Shown: in pieces, positions 1-5,795 of the stretch | Layout of the letters: each line of letters starts with the position of its first letter | How positions within the stretch are numbered: the stretch's first letter is position 1 | Assembly: GCA_023430065.1 (NCBI GenBank) | Contig: JAEZCG010000020.1 | Coordinates: 1-10,393 of the forward strand | From: Pseudomonadota bacterium | GTDB taxonomy: Bacteria > Pseudomonadota > Gammaproteobacteria > Burkholderiales > SHXO01 | Length of the DNA: 10,393 nt | Direction of reading: 5' to 3' | The notes under the pieces: model-generated | Databases searched by the model: none | What the model was told of the DNA's origin: nothing | The model's input: the letters and a program-made list of their open reading frames with translations, nothing else | Position numbers and translations under genes: made by a program

Positions 1-790
1 CCCGGGCCGGGCGGCGCCGGCGCGCCTCCGAGCGTTTACGCCCGGTAATGTCGGTGGCGATGCCGCAGATGGCATAGGGATCGCCGGCACCGTTGAGCAG
101 CGGAAACTTGATCGCGAGATAGGTGCACGGCTGCCCGTTGACGATCAACGCCTCCTCGATCTCCTGGGCTGCACGCAGCTGGAACACGCGTCGGTCGTCT
201 GCACGCAGCTGCGCCGCGATCTGCGGCGGGAACAGATCGACGTCATGCGCCCCGTGCAGTTCCTCCTGCGTGCGGCTGAACATCTCGCAGAAACGGCGGT
301 TGACGAACAGGTACTTGCCGTCCGGGTCCTTGATGAACACCACTGCCGAGGTGTTCTCGAGCACCTGACGCAAGCGCTCCTCGCTGTCGCTCAGCGCCTG
401 CTCCGCTTCGCGCAGCCGCGAGATGTTGCGGATGCGTGCGACGATGCGCGGCGCGCCGTCGAGCTGTATGGCCTCGAACTGCACGATCGCCTCGAACGGC
501 GCGCCGTCGGCGGCGAGCAGCTGCGACAGCATGCTCTGCGGCAGGTCGGCGAGCGCGGCGCGCGCCGCCTGGTGCATGGCTGCCACCGAATCGGTGCCGC
601 CGATCTGTGTGGCGGGGAGAAAGTCGGCCGCGCGTCGGGCCGGCATCGAGGCGCGCGAGCAGCGGAACAGCGTAGCCGCCGCCTCGTTGCAGGCCTCGAA
701 ATTCAGGTCGGTATCCAGGATGACGACGGCCTTCGACGTCGAGGCCATCAGGTGCTCGTACTCCGGGTCGTTTCGGCTGAACTGGCGCAT
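1..790 (-). CDS. PAS-domain sensor protein, N-terminal part (3' end outside window)
   Basis: Reading the minus strand from an ATG at 790 gives 263 uninterrupted residues that run off the left edge. Two PAS-like modules are visible. The first covers about residues 10-125, with AVVILDTDLNFEACNEAAA near its start. The second covers about 135-252, with AVVFIKDPDGKYLFVNRRF at 149-167 and ending in the classic PAC-type segment FPLLNGAGDPYAICGIATDI (229-248). Such double-PAS N-termini usually precede a histidine kinase, diguanylate cyclase or EAL output domain; that output lies outside the window, so its nature is unknown. No transmembrane segment is seen, so this part looks cytoplasmic. The frame stays open upstream to a TAA near 853-855, and no strong Shine-Dalgarno precedes 790, so a slightly earlier non-ATG start is possible. 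It lies downstream of, and on the same strand as, the OmpR-type regulator, but 320 bases away; a functional pairing is only inferred. Confidence 0.8.
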   Translation of the reverse strand, partial: MRQFSRNDPEYEHLMASTSKAVVILDTDLNFEACNEAAATLFRCSRASMPARRAADFLPATQIGGTDSVAAMHQAARAALADLPQSMLSQLLAADGAPFEAIVQFEAIQLDGAPRIVARIRNISRLREAEQALSDSEERLRQVLENTSAVVFIKDPDGKYLFVNRRFCEMFSRTQEELHGAHDVDLFPPQIAAQLRADDRRVFQLRAAQEIEEALIVNGQPCTYLAIKFPLLNGAGDPYAICGIATDITGRKRSEARRRRPAR

Positions 791-923
791 GGCGGTAAGC
801 GAGGCGTTGGATGATTCCAGTCTATGCGTCGTTCGTGCCGAGGTCAGCCCCAGTTACCCGACTGAAACAATCGAAACGGCGGCGTTACTACAGCTCACCG
901 CACGGGCTTCGGAAATGCCATCC

Positions 924-1079
924 GGGGGTCATCCCGAACCCGTGCCCGGGTGTCCCGAACCGATCCCGGGTGTCATCCCGAGCCGCCCGCCACGGCGTCA
1001 TCCCGAACCGCCCCCATGGTTGCATCCCGAGCCGCCCCCCACGGGGTCAGCCCGAGCCGCAGGCGAGGGAACCTCGCCT
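924..1079. repeat. Degenerate ~24-bp tandem repeat with terminal hairpin
   Basis: The gap between the sensor start (790) and the regulator stop (1111) has no convincing gene. It holds six copies of a core TCCCGARCC at 932, 953, 976, 1001, 1025 and 1050 (the last begins with G), spaced 21-25 bases apart and mostly preceded by GTCA or GTGT. The spacers are C-rich (CGCCC, CGCCCCC). The last copy runs into a perfect hairpin, AGGCGAGG (1061-1068), loop GAA, CCTCGCCT (1072-1079). The final copy plus hairpin resembles the dispersed GTCATCCCGA...GAGGGA extragenic elements seen in many bacterial genomes. On the minus strand the hairpin lies just after the regulator's stop but lacks a T-run, so a terminator role is uncertain. 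Confidence 0.65.
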
Positions 1080-1110
1080 TGGCGCGATATCCGTACGACG
1101 AACGGGTCGG

Positions 1111-1839
1111 CTAGGTCCGCCCCGGAACGAACATGTATCCCGCCCCGCGCACGGTGCGGATCACCTGCGGGCGGTCCGCGTCGTCCTCGATCTTCTTGCG
1201 CAGCCGGGCGATGCGGATGTCGATGCTGCGGTCGAACGGCTCCCACTCGCGATTGCGGGTGAGCGTCAGGAGCCGGTCGCGCGTGAGCACCTGCTGCGGA
1301 TGCTCGGTAAACACCTGAAGCAGGTCGAACTCCATGCTCGTAATGGGGATCTCGCGCCCGTCCGCCGCGAACAGCTGGTGCGTGTCGAGGTCGAGCGCGC
1401 AGGTTCCGACCGGCACGCGCCGGCGCGGTGCGCTCGGGGAAGGCGGCTCCGAACCCTCCGGTGCAGAGGCCTGAAGCCGGCGCAGCACGCTGCGGACACG
1501 CGCCCGCAGTTCGCGCGGATCGAAGGGTTTGGTGACGTAATCGTCGGCACCGACCTCGAGCCCGACCACCCGATCTACCACGTCACCCGATCCGGTCACC
1601 ATGATGATTCCGACGTCGTAGCGGGAGCGAAGCTGACGCGCCAGCGTCAGGCCGTCCTCGCCCGGCATGTTGATGTCGAGCAGCACGAGATCGGGCAGCG
1701 CGCGCGCCATGGCCTCGCGCATGGCCTCGCCGGATTCGGCCTCGCTCACCTCATAGCCGTGGGTGGACAGGTACTCGGCGATCAGGCCCCGAACGGCCGG
1801 ATCGTCGTCGACGACGAGAACGTGTTCGCTGATAGGCAT
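1111..1839 (-). CDS. OmpR/PhoB-family two-component response regulator
   Basis: This 242-residue protein has the standard two-domain plan. The receiver domain is at about 5-120, with the acidic pocket D11-D13, phosphoacceptor D55 in LLDINMPGEDG, T82 and K104 in YVTKPFDP. A Pro/Ser-rich linker covers about 122-143. The winged-helix DNA-binding domain is at about 145-240, with REWEPFDRSIDIRIARLRKK (198-217) as the recognition-helix region and the wing RTVRGAGYMFVPG at the end. All phosphorylation residues are present and length is normal, so it should be a phosphorylation-switched transcription factor; which sensor drives it cannot be read here. The EPFDRSID segment is typical of the OmpR-like branch. 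Its upstream region (1840-2038), shared with a divergent gene, carries a palindromic operator candidate, suggesting autoregulation. The PAS protein downstream on the same strand is the obvious partner candidate, though no histidine kinase domain is visible in the window. Confidence 0.95.
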   Translation of the reverse strand: MPISEHVLVVDDDPAVRGLIAEYLSTHGYEVSEAESGEAMREAMARALPDLVLLDINMPGEDGLTLARQLRSRYDVGIIMVTGSGDVVDRVVGLEVGADDYVTKPFDPRELRARVRSVLRRLQASAPEGSEPPSPSAPRRRVPVGTCALDLDTHQLFAADGREIPITSMEFDLLQVFTEHPQQVLTRDRLLTLTRNREWEPFDRSIDIRIARLRKKIEDDADRPQVIRTVRGAGYMFVPGRT

Positions 1840-1888
1840 TGCAGGGTCTCCGGCCGGGAAACACCGGCGCTCGCGCGGGCAAGCGACA

Positions 1889-1894
1889 AGTATA
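1889..1894 (-). promoter_or_regulatory. Candidate -10 element for the response regulator gene
   Basis: The minus strand reads TATACT here, five of six matches to the sigma-70 -10 consensus, 49 bases before the regulator's ATG. No good -35 lies at the right distance, but the operator candidate at 1925-1950 is about 30 bases upstream. This would suit an activator-dependent, autoregulated promoter. The assignment rests on sequence match only. Confidence 0.4.
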
Positions 1895-1924
1895 GACCCC
1901 GCACTTCGCCTTTCGCACGCGCTG

Positions 1925-1950
1925 TTACATACGGAAACAAAGTTGTTTCC
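1925..1950. promoter_or_regulatory. Operator/promoter candidate A, between regulator and 84-aa gene
   Basis: The segment begins TTACATACGGAAAC and contains the perfect palindrome GGAAACAA-AG-TTGTTTCC (1933-1950). The palindrome offers a TTGTTT -35-like hexamer to both strands. Rightward, TTGTTT (1943-1948) is followed after 18 bases by AATACA (1967-1972), a weak -10, and by GTAG at 1981, a plausible start region. The same arrangement recurs at 3106-3164. OmpR-family proteins bind direct repeats with 10-11 bp period; TACATAC at 1926 and AACAAAG at 1936 are a loose 10-bp repeat. Binding by the adjacent regulator is inferred. Confidence 0.5.
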
Positions 1951-2038
1951 CGCATGACAACGGGCAAATACATGCGCTGCGTAGCCTTGTCGACGTGACG
2001 GACCGCCCGAGTCCGCCGCCTGACAAGGAGGAGTTCAC

Positions 2039-2293
2039 ATGTACGCACAGCTCAACGAGGACGCGCTGCTCGGTGCCGAAGCGGCCGTTTCTCTCGACAT
2101 CGACGACTTCGGCCCCGAACCCGGCGAGTGGGAGATCGACCGGCACGACCTGCTGGAAGCGGCGGAGCGAGAGGCGTGGTCCCGCCACGCCACCCGCGCC
2201 GCGGGCTTCGCCACGGCGGCTGCGGAGGACGACTACGGTTCGAGCGCGCTCACCGAGGCCGTGCGCCGCGTCATGGATATGAGCTGGGACTGA
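2039..2293 (+). CDS. Small acidic protein of unknown function
   Basis: An 84-residue ORF preceded by a strong ribosome site, AAGGAGGAG at 2025-2033, five bases before the ATG; this is the main support that the gene is real. The product is acidic, with about a quarter of residues Asp or Glu. It has no signal peptide, membrane segment or cysteine. The middle (about 33-62) looks helical and Ala-rich, and the end is MDMSWD. I recognise no domain. It starts about 90 bases after operator candidate A and ends 41 bases before the methyltransferase start, with no terminator between, so the two are probably one transcript. A cytoplasmic role connected to the methyltransferase or to the stress sensed by the regulator is possible but cannot be shown from sequence. 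Confidence 0.75.
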   Translation: MYAQLNEDALLGAEAAVSLDIDDFGPEPGEWEIDRHDLLEAAEREAWSRHATRAAGFATAAAEDDYGSSALTEAVRRVMDMSWD

Positions 2294-2334
2294 TTCCTTT
2301 CCCGACCCGGTCAATGAAGCAATAGGAGGCTCGC

Positions 2335-3096
2335 ATGAAACTTCTGCAACGCAGCACCGCATTTGCCTATGGCGTGTTTGCCTATGCCGTGTTCCTCGTC
2401 ACCGCCTTGTACGCAATCGGCTTCATCGGCGGTTTCCTGACCCCCACCACGCTGGACGGCGGGGCGACCGTTCCGTTCTGGCAGGCGCTGTTGACCAATA
2501 CCCTGCTGCTCGGCCTGTTCGCCGTGCAGCACAGCGTGATGGCACGCCCGGCATTCAAGCGCTGGTGGACGCGCTTCGTGCCCGAACCGGTCGAGCGCAG
2601 CACGTACGTGCTGTTCTCCAGCGTGGCGCTGCTGCTGCTGTTCGCGTTCTGGCAGCCGATGGGCGGGGTGGTATGGAACGTGGAGGACATGACCGGCCGG
2701 GTGGTCCTGTACGCTCTCTACGCCTTCGGCTGGGCGCTGGTCTTCGCCACCACCTTCCTCATCAACCACTTCGACCTGTTCGGTCTGCGTCAGGTCTGGC
2801 TGCATCTGCGCGGCCGCCCGTACACCCATCTGCGTTTCGTCACGCCCGGGCCGTACCGCATGGTGCGCCACCCGCTGTATGTCGGATGGCTGTTCGCCTT
2901 CTGGGCGACGCCCACCATGACCGTCGCGCACCTGGTGTTTGCGCTGGCGACCACAGCGTACATCCTGATCGCGATCCAGTTCGAGGAGCGTGACCTGGTT
3001 GCGGCGCATGGCGACGACTACCGGCTGTATCGCGCCCGTGTACCGATGCTGGTGCCGCGCCTGTTCGGCCGCACGCGGACGCGCGCCAGCGTGTAG
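2335..3096 (+). CDS. mddA: Methanethiol S-methyltransferase-like membrane protein (NnrU/MddA family)
   Basis: This 253-residue integral membrane protein belongs to the NnrU/isoprenylcysteine carboxyl methyltransferase-like superfamily. About five to six hydrophobic segments are seen (about 11-34, 50-66, 90-108, 123-145, 181-214). Family marks are LFAVQHSVMARPAFKRWWTR (61-80), VERSTYVL (86-93), NHFDLFGLRQVW (144-155) and the SAM-binding region GPYRMVRHPLYVGW (172-185) with FEERDL (216-221). The QHSVMARP and VERSTYVL segments and overall length match the MddA group, which methylates methanethiol with S-adenosylmethionine to give dimethyl sulfide at the inner membrane; general NnrU-type annotation is the alternative. 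The start is fixed by AGGAGG at 2324-2329. It lies downstream of the 84-residue gene in the same apparent transcript; the second operator candidate begins nine bases after its stop, with no terminator in between. Confidence 0.85.
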   Translation: MKLLQRSTAFAYGVFAYAVFLVTALYAIGFIGGFLTPTTLDGGATVPFWQALLTNTLLLGLFAVQHSVMARPAFKRWWTRFVPEPVERSTYVLFSSVALLLLFAFWQPMGGVVWNVEDMTGRVVLYALYAFGWALVFATTFLINHFDLFGLRQVWLHLRGRPYTHLRFVTPGPYRMVRHPLYVGWLFAFWATPTMTVAHLVFALATTAYILIAIQFEERDLVAAHGDDYRLYRARVPMLVPRLFGRTRTRASV

Positions 3097-3105
3097 CGCG
3101 CTCGA

Positions 3106-3130
3106 TTACAAACGGATACGCATTGTTTCG
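3106..3130 (+). promoter_or_regulatory. Operator/promoter candidate B, upstream of the small exported-protein operon
   Basis: The sequence starts TTACAAACGGATAC and continues to TTGTTTC (3123-3129). The first 14 bases match candidate A at 12 of 14 positions. Downstream, ATAC (3148) and GTAG (3161) lie at exactly the same offsets (25 and 38 bases) from TTGTTTC as in A. This suggests a -35 (TTGTTT), an 18-bp spacer, a -10 (GATACC) and a start near 3161, activated by a factor bound to the TTACA half. That factor is inferred to be the OmpR-type regulator in this window. Confidence 0.5.
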
Positions 3131-3201
3131 AACGCGACATCGCGCCGATACCGCAGCCCCGTAGAGTGATCACCGTGACGACGCAACCAGGAGGAATCGC
3201 C

Positions 3202-3390
3202 ATGAAACTCACCGAAGCACTCGTGCTGGTCCTCAGCATCCTGGCATCCGTGGTCTTCGCGGCCGATGTCTTCACCTGGCCCGCGGACCAACTGCAAACG
3301 AGGGCGCTTGCCGTGCGCGATTACAGCTGCACGGTGGTGCAGGGCGAGGTCGTCTGCGACCGAGACCGCACCATGATCGCCGTTCGCTGA
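3202..3390 (+). CDS. Small exported protein of unknown function
   Basis: A 62-residue ORF whose ATG at 3202 follows AGGAGG (3189-3194); the in-frame GTG at 3166 lacks a ribosome site and would spoil the signal peptide, so 3202 is preferred. Residues 1-20 form a signal peptide (hydrophobic core LVLVLSILASVV, cleavage after VFA). The mature part is about 42 residues, with two cysteines (43 and 52) in SCTVVQGEVVC, which could form a disulfide in the periplasm. No known domain is recognised. It is the first gene after operator candidate B, and the next small exported gene follows after 29 bases, so the pair is likely one operon ending at the terminator at 3697-3722. Function is unknown; placement suggests an envelope-stress or regulator-controlled periplasmic role. 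Confidence 0.75.
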   Translation: MKLTEALVLVLSILASVVFAADVFTWPADQLQTRALAVRDYSCTVVQGEVVCDRDRTMIAVR

Positions 3391-3419
3391 TTCCACTTCG
3401 ACTGAAAAGGAGCCCCGCC

Positions 3420-3668
3420 ATGAACGCCACGACCGCCGTCTTCTTCATCGCAGCTGCAATCGCCTCGGCCAGCGCCTTTGCCGGCGAGCGCGCCGGACGC
3501 GACAGCGTCTACGCCAAGCCCGGGCTGACGTTGAGCGCACCGACCAACACTGCGCGTGCGGCCGTCGACCGCAACGGGCGCAGCAGCATCTACGCCAAGG
3601 ATCTCACCATCCGTCCGCGCAGCCAGGCGCAGTACGCGCGCGTGATCGAGAAGGCCGGACGCGCCTAG
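3420..3668 (+). CDS. Small exported protein with duplicated GRxSxYAK motif
   Basis: An 82-residue ORF with AAGGAG ten bases before its ATG. Residues 1-21 are a signal peptide ending AFA. The mature 61 residues are basic, contain no cysteine, and carry a motif twice: GRDSVYAKPGLT (26-37) and GRSSIYAKDLT (53-63). It ends in a short helix-like stretch, QAQYARVIEKAGRA. Similar GRDSVYA-type segments occur, as far as I recall, in small secreted proteins of other betaproteobacteria, without known function. It is the second gene of the apparent operon with the 62-residue protein and is followed at once by a strong terminator. A periplasmic or secreted location is well supported; any activity is not. 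Confidence 0.8.
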   Translation: MNATTAVFFIAAAIASASAFAGERAGRDSVYAKPGLTLSAPTNTARAAVDRNGRSSIYAKDLTIRPRSQAQYARVIEKAGRA

Positions 3669-3696
3669 GCAACACGTACTTCCTCCCCCTCCTTCG

Positions 3697-3722
3697 GCCC
3701 GCTTCGGCGGGCTTTCTTTTTT
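3697..3722 (+). terminator. Rho-independent terminator after the small exported-protein operon
   Basis: GCCCGC (3697-3702), a TTCG tetraloop, GCGGGC (3707-3712), then TTTCTTTTTT. This is a textbook stem with a stable UUCG loop and U-tract, 28 bases after the stop at 3668. It ends the rightward operon before the leftward phosphoesterase gene. Confidence 0.92.
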
Positions 3723-3762
3723 CTGCTTCGCCGAATCGTTTCCTGCCGCGTGTGAATCGCGC

Positions 3763-4602
3763 CTACACCGCCTCCTGCTCATTCGCCCGCAACGCCGCCA
3801 GCACCGCCTCGGGCAATGGCGCCAGCGCTTCCACCTCGTCGTCTGCATCGAACGCCGGCGAGCGTGTGCTGGACCACTGCACCATTTCCATGCGGCCATC
3901 GAGGTGCTCGAGGATGGCCGTGCAACTGTCCACCCAGTCCCCGCAGTTGACATAGGTGATGCCGTTCACTTCCCGGATTGCGGCGGCGTGGATGTGGCCG
4001 CAGATGGCGCCGTCGAGTCCGCTTTCCTTGACGCGGCGTGCCACGGATTCCTCGAAGTCGCAGATGAAGTTCACTGCGGTCTTCACCTTTCTCTTCGCGT
4101 AGCCGGCGAGGGACCAGTAGCCGTTTACCCCCAGACGGCGCCTTAGCGCCGAGATCAGCACGTTCACACGCACCAGGAACGCATAGCTGTGGTCGCCGAG
4201 GACGGCGAGCCAGCGATGGTACTTGGTCACGACGTCGAACTCGTCCCCGTGCAGCACCAGGTAGCGGCGGCCGTCTGCACCCATGTGTTCGTAGTTCCGA
4301 TACAGACGGATGTTGCCGAAGGAGGAATCGACGTAGTCGCGCAGCGCCTCGTCGTGGTTGCCGGGCACGAAGATCACCTTTACCCCGGCGCGTGCCCGCT
4401 TGAGCACCTTCTGGACGACCGTGTTCATCGCTGAGGTCCAGTACACGCCCCGGCGCCCCATCGCCCAGAAGTCGACGATGTCGCCGACCAGAAACAAGTA
4501 CTCGCTCTCGTGCTGCTTCAGGAAGGAGAGGAGACGCTCCGCCTGGCAGGCTCGGGTGCCGAGGTGGATGTCCGACAGGAAGATGCTGCGTACACGTGTC
4601 AT
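3763..4602 (-). CDS. Metallophosphoesterase of the LpxH/PlcP-like family (COG2908 type)
   Basis: A 279-residue calcineurin-like phosphoesterase with all metal-ligand motifs: FLSDIHLG (8-15, D11 and H13), VGDIVDFW (39-46), PGNHDE (80-85), LHGDEFD (117-123), CGHIHAAAI (201-209) and NCGDWVDS (219-226). A two-metal centre hydrolysing a phosphoester or pyrophosphate is expected. The family is usually annotated as UDP-2,3-diacylglucosamine diphosphatase, but the sequence style (SDIHLGTRACQAERLL, TKYHRWLAVLGD, YWSLAGYAKRKVK) is closer to PlcP, the phospholipase C-like enzyme that releases diacylglycerol from membrane phospholipids in phosphate-starved alphaproteobacteria. The divergent glycosyltransferase next door strengthens that reading. 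The ATG at 4602 is chosen because the SDIHLG motif then starts at the usual distance; a longer ORF to 4698 would add a non-homologous-looking leader. The acidic C-terminal tail (about 250-279) lies outside the catalytic fold. Confidence 0.9.
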   Translation of the reverse strand: MTRVRSIFLSDIHLGTRACQAERLLSFLKQHESEYLFLVGDIVDFWAMGRRGVYWTSAMNTVVQKVLKRARAGVKVIFVPGNHDEALRDYVDSSFGNIRLYRNYEHMGADGRRYLVLHGDEFDVVTKYHRWLAVLGDHSYAFLVRVNVLISALRRRLGVNGYWSLAGYAKRKVKTAVNFICDFEESVARRVKESGLDGAICGHIHAAAIREVNGITYVNCGDWVDSCTAILEHLDGRMEMVQWSSTRSPAFDADDEVEALAPLPEAVLAALRANEQEAV

Positions 4603-4651
4603 GTGCGCAGCGTAGGGGTCCCACGTTACGTGCGAATGACACCCTGGCGGG

Positions 4652-4680
4652 ATGTCACGGAATCGTCCTCCGTCTGTCAC
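4652..4680 (+). promoter_or_regulatory. Pho-box-like element in the phosphoesterase/glycosyltransferase spacer
   Basis: ATGTCAC (4652), TCGTCCT (4663) and CTGTCAC (4674) are spaced at exactly 11-bp steps, the geometry of PhoB sites (CTGTCAT repeated every 11 bp). Matches to the 7-mer are 5, 4 and 6 of 7. A further GTGTCAT (6 of 7) lies on the minus strand at 4636-4642, facing the phosphoesterase gene. PhoB control is inferred from the spacing and from the predicted lipid-remodelling role of the flanking genes. Confidence 0.45.
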
Positions 4681-4715
4681 GTGCGCGCAACGCGGCATGG
4701 CTACCGTGGCGCATC

Positions 4716-5756
4716 ATGAGAATCCTGATCGTGACCGACGCCTGGGAGCCCCAGGTCAATGGCGTGGTGCGCACGCTCAAGTCCACGCGGCGCGAGCTCG
4801 AGGCGATGGGGCACGAGGTGGATGTCGTCACCCCGCTCGAGTTCCGTACCCTGCCGTGCCCGACCTACCCGGACATCCGGCTTTCGCTGATGCCGCGCGC
4901 CAAGCTCGCGCGCCGCATTCGCGACTGCGATCCCGACGCCTTGCACATCGCGACCGAGGGCCCGCTTGGCATGGCTGCGCGCTCCTATGCGCTGCACACC
5001 GGCATGCCGTTCACCACGGCCTATCACACGCGCTTCCCGGAGTACGTGAAGGCGCGCTTCGCGGTGCCGCTATCGTGGACATACGCTTTCCTGCGCTGGT
5101 TTCACGGCCCCTCGCGGGCCGTCATGGCCCCCACCCCGGTCGTGGTTCGGGACCTCCAGCAGTGGGGAATCGGAAATGTCGTGCAGTGGACGCGGGGAGT
5201 CGACCTCGACGTGTTCCAGTACCGTCGGGCCCACCGGCTGAAGACCGATCCGCCGATCTTTCTCTATGTCGGGCGGGTGGCCGTGGAGAAGAACGTCGAA
5301 GCCTTCGTCGAACTGGACCTTCCGGGATCGAAGTGGGTGGTGGGCGACGGTCCCGCGCTCGCCGGCATCCGGGCGCGCCATCCCGCGGTGAACTACCTGG
5401 GCGTCCTGAATCAGAGCCAGCTCGCCGAGGTCTACGCCTCCGCAGACGTGTTCGTGTTTCCCTCCAAGACGGATACGTTTGGTCTCGTTCTGCTCGAGGC
5501 GATGGCGTGCGGCCTGCCGGTGGCGGCTTATCCCGTCACCGGTCCGCTCGACGTGATCGGCGACTCGGGGGGCGGCGTGATGCACGATGACCTGCGCACC
5601 GCCTGCATGCAGGCGCTGAAGATCGACCGTGCCCATGCGCGGTCCGTGGCCGAGCGTTTCAGCTGGCGCAAGGCGACCGAGCAGTTCGAGAGCTACCTCC
5701 ATCCGCGGACCCGAGCCGGGAACGCACGCTGGGCTGGCTCGCCCAAGGCCGCCTGA
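4716..5756 (+). CDS. GT4-family glycosyltransferase, probable diacylglycerol glycosyltransferase (Agt-like)
   Basis: A 346-residue GT-B glycosyltransferase. The N-terminal domain opens with RILIVTDAWEPQVNGVVRTL and includes IATEGPLGMAAR and FTTAYHTRFPEY (99-110), segments typical of glycolipid-forming GT4 enzymes. The C-terminal nucleotide-sugar domain shows YVGRVAVEKNVE (184-195), VGDGP (209-213) and SKTDTFGLVLLEAMACGLPV (250-269), with E261 as the second acid of the EX7E motif and D253 in place of the first, which I recall as common in this subfamily. The likely reaction is sugar transfer from a UDP-sugar to diacylglycerol at the cytoplasmic membrane face. Divergence from a PlcP-like gene matches the PlcP/Agt pairing, where one enzyme makes diacylglycerol and the other glycosylates it. 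The ATG at 4716 begins the conserved fold; no strong Shine-Dalgarno precedes it. Mannosyltransferase activity is an alternative. Confidence 0.9.
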   Translation: MRILIVTDAWEPQVNGVVRTLKSTRRELEAMGHEVDVVTPLEFRTLPCPTYPDIRLSLMPRAKLARRIRDCDPDALHIATEGPLGMAARSYALHTGMPFTTAYHTRFPEYVKARFAVPLSWTYAFLRWFHGPSRAVMAPTPVVVRDLQQWGIGNVVQWTRGVDLDVFQYRRAHRLKTDPPIFLYVGRVAVEKNVEAFVELDLPGSKWVVGDGPALAGIRARHPAVNYLGVLNQSQLAEVYASADVFVFPSKTDTFGLVLLEAMACGLPVAAYPVTGPLDVIGDSGGGVMHDDLRTACMQALKIDRAHARSVAERFSWRKATEQFESYLHPRTRAGNARWAGSPKAA

Positions 5757-5775
5757 CCCGGCCCTGGAGATCTGC

Positions 5776-5795
5776 GGCCGCGCTCAGGTGCGGCC
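5776..5795. terminator. Possible hairpin between convergent genes
   Basis: GGCCGC (5776-5781), an 8-base loop and GCGGCC (5790-5795) form a perfect 6-bp stem in the short gap between the glycosyltransferase stop (5756) and the membrane-protein stop (5784), overlapping the last codons of the latter. Only TT follows on the plus strand, so termination strength is doubtful. Confidence 0.3.

Noticed and set aside
245..814. Long plus-strand frame through the PAS gene region
   Set aside because: It is antisense to a clear double-PAS protein, has no ribosome site and has a biased Arg/Ala-rich composition.
864..870. A third TTGTTTC (minus strand) upstream of the PAS gene, possibly another copy of the shared operator
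   Set aside because: Only ATTGTTTC is shared; the TTACAnACGGAnAC half is missing, and the ATAC and GTAG elements are not at the conserved offsets.
924..1079. The ~24-bp repeats as a CRISPR array
   Set aside because: Conserved cores are only about 9 bases, units are too short for repeat plus spacer, intervals are not unique spacers, and no cas genes are seen.
811..1998. 395-codon plus-strand frame across the repeat array and the regulator
   Set aside because: It is antisense to an unmistakable OmpR-family gene; high GC keeps the opposite frame open. No domain or start signal is seen.
4603..4698. 32-residue N-terminal extension of the phosphoesterase
   Set aside because: It would cross the divergent promoter region and Pho-box-like repeats, and it does not resemble the family; the ATG at 4602 puts SDIHLG at the normal position.
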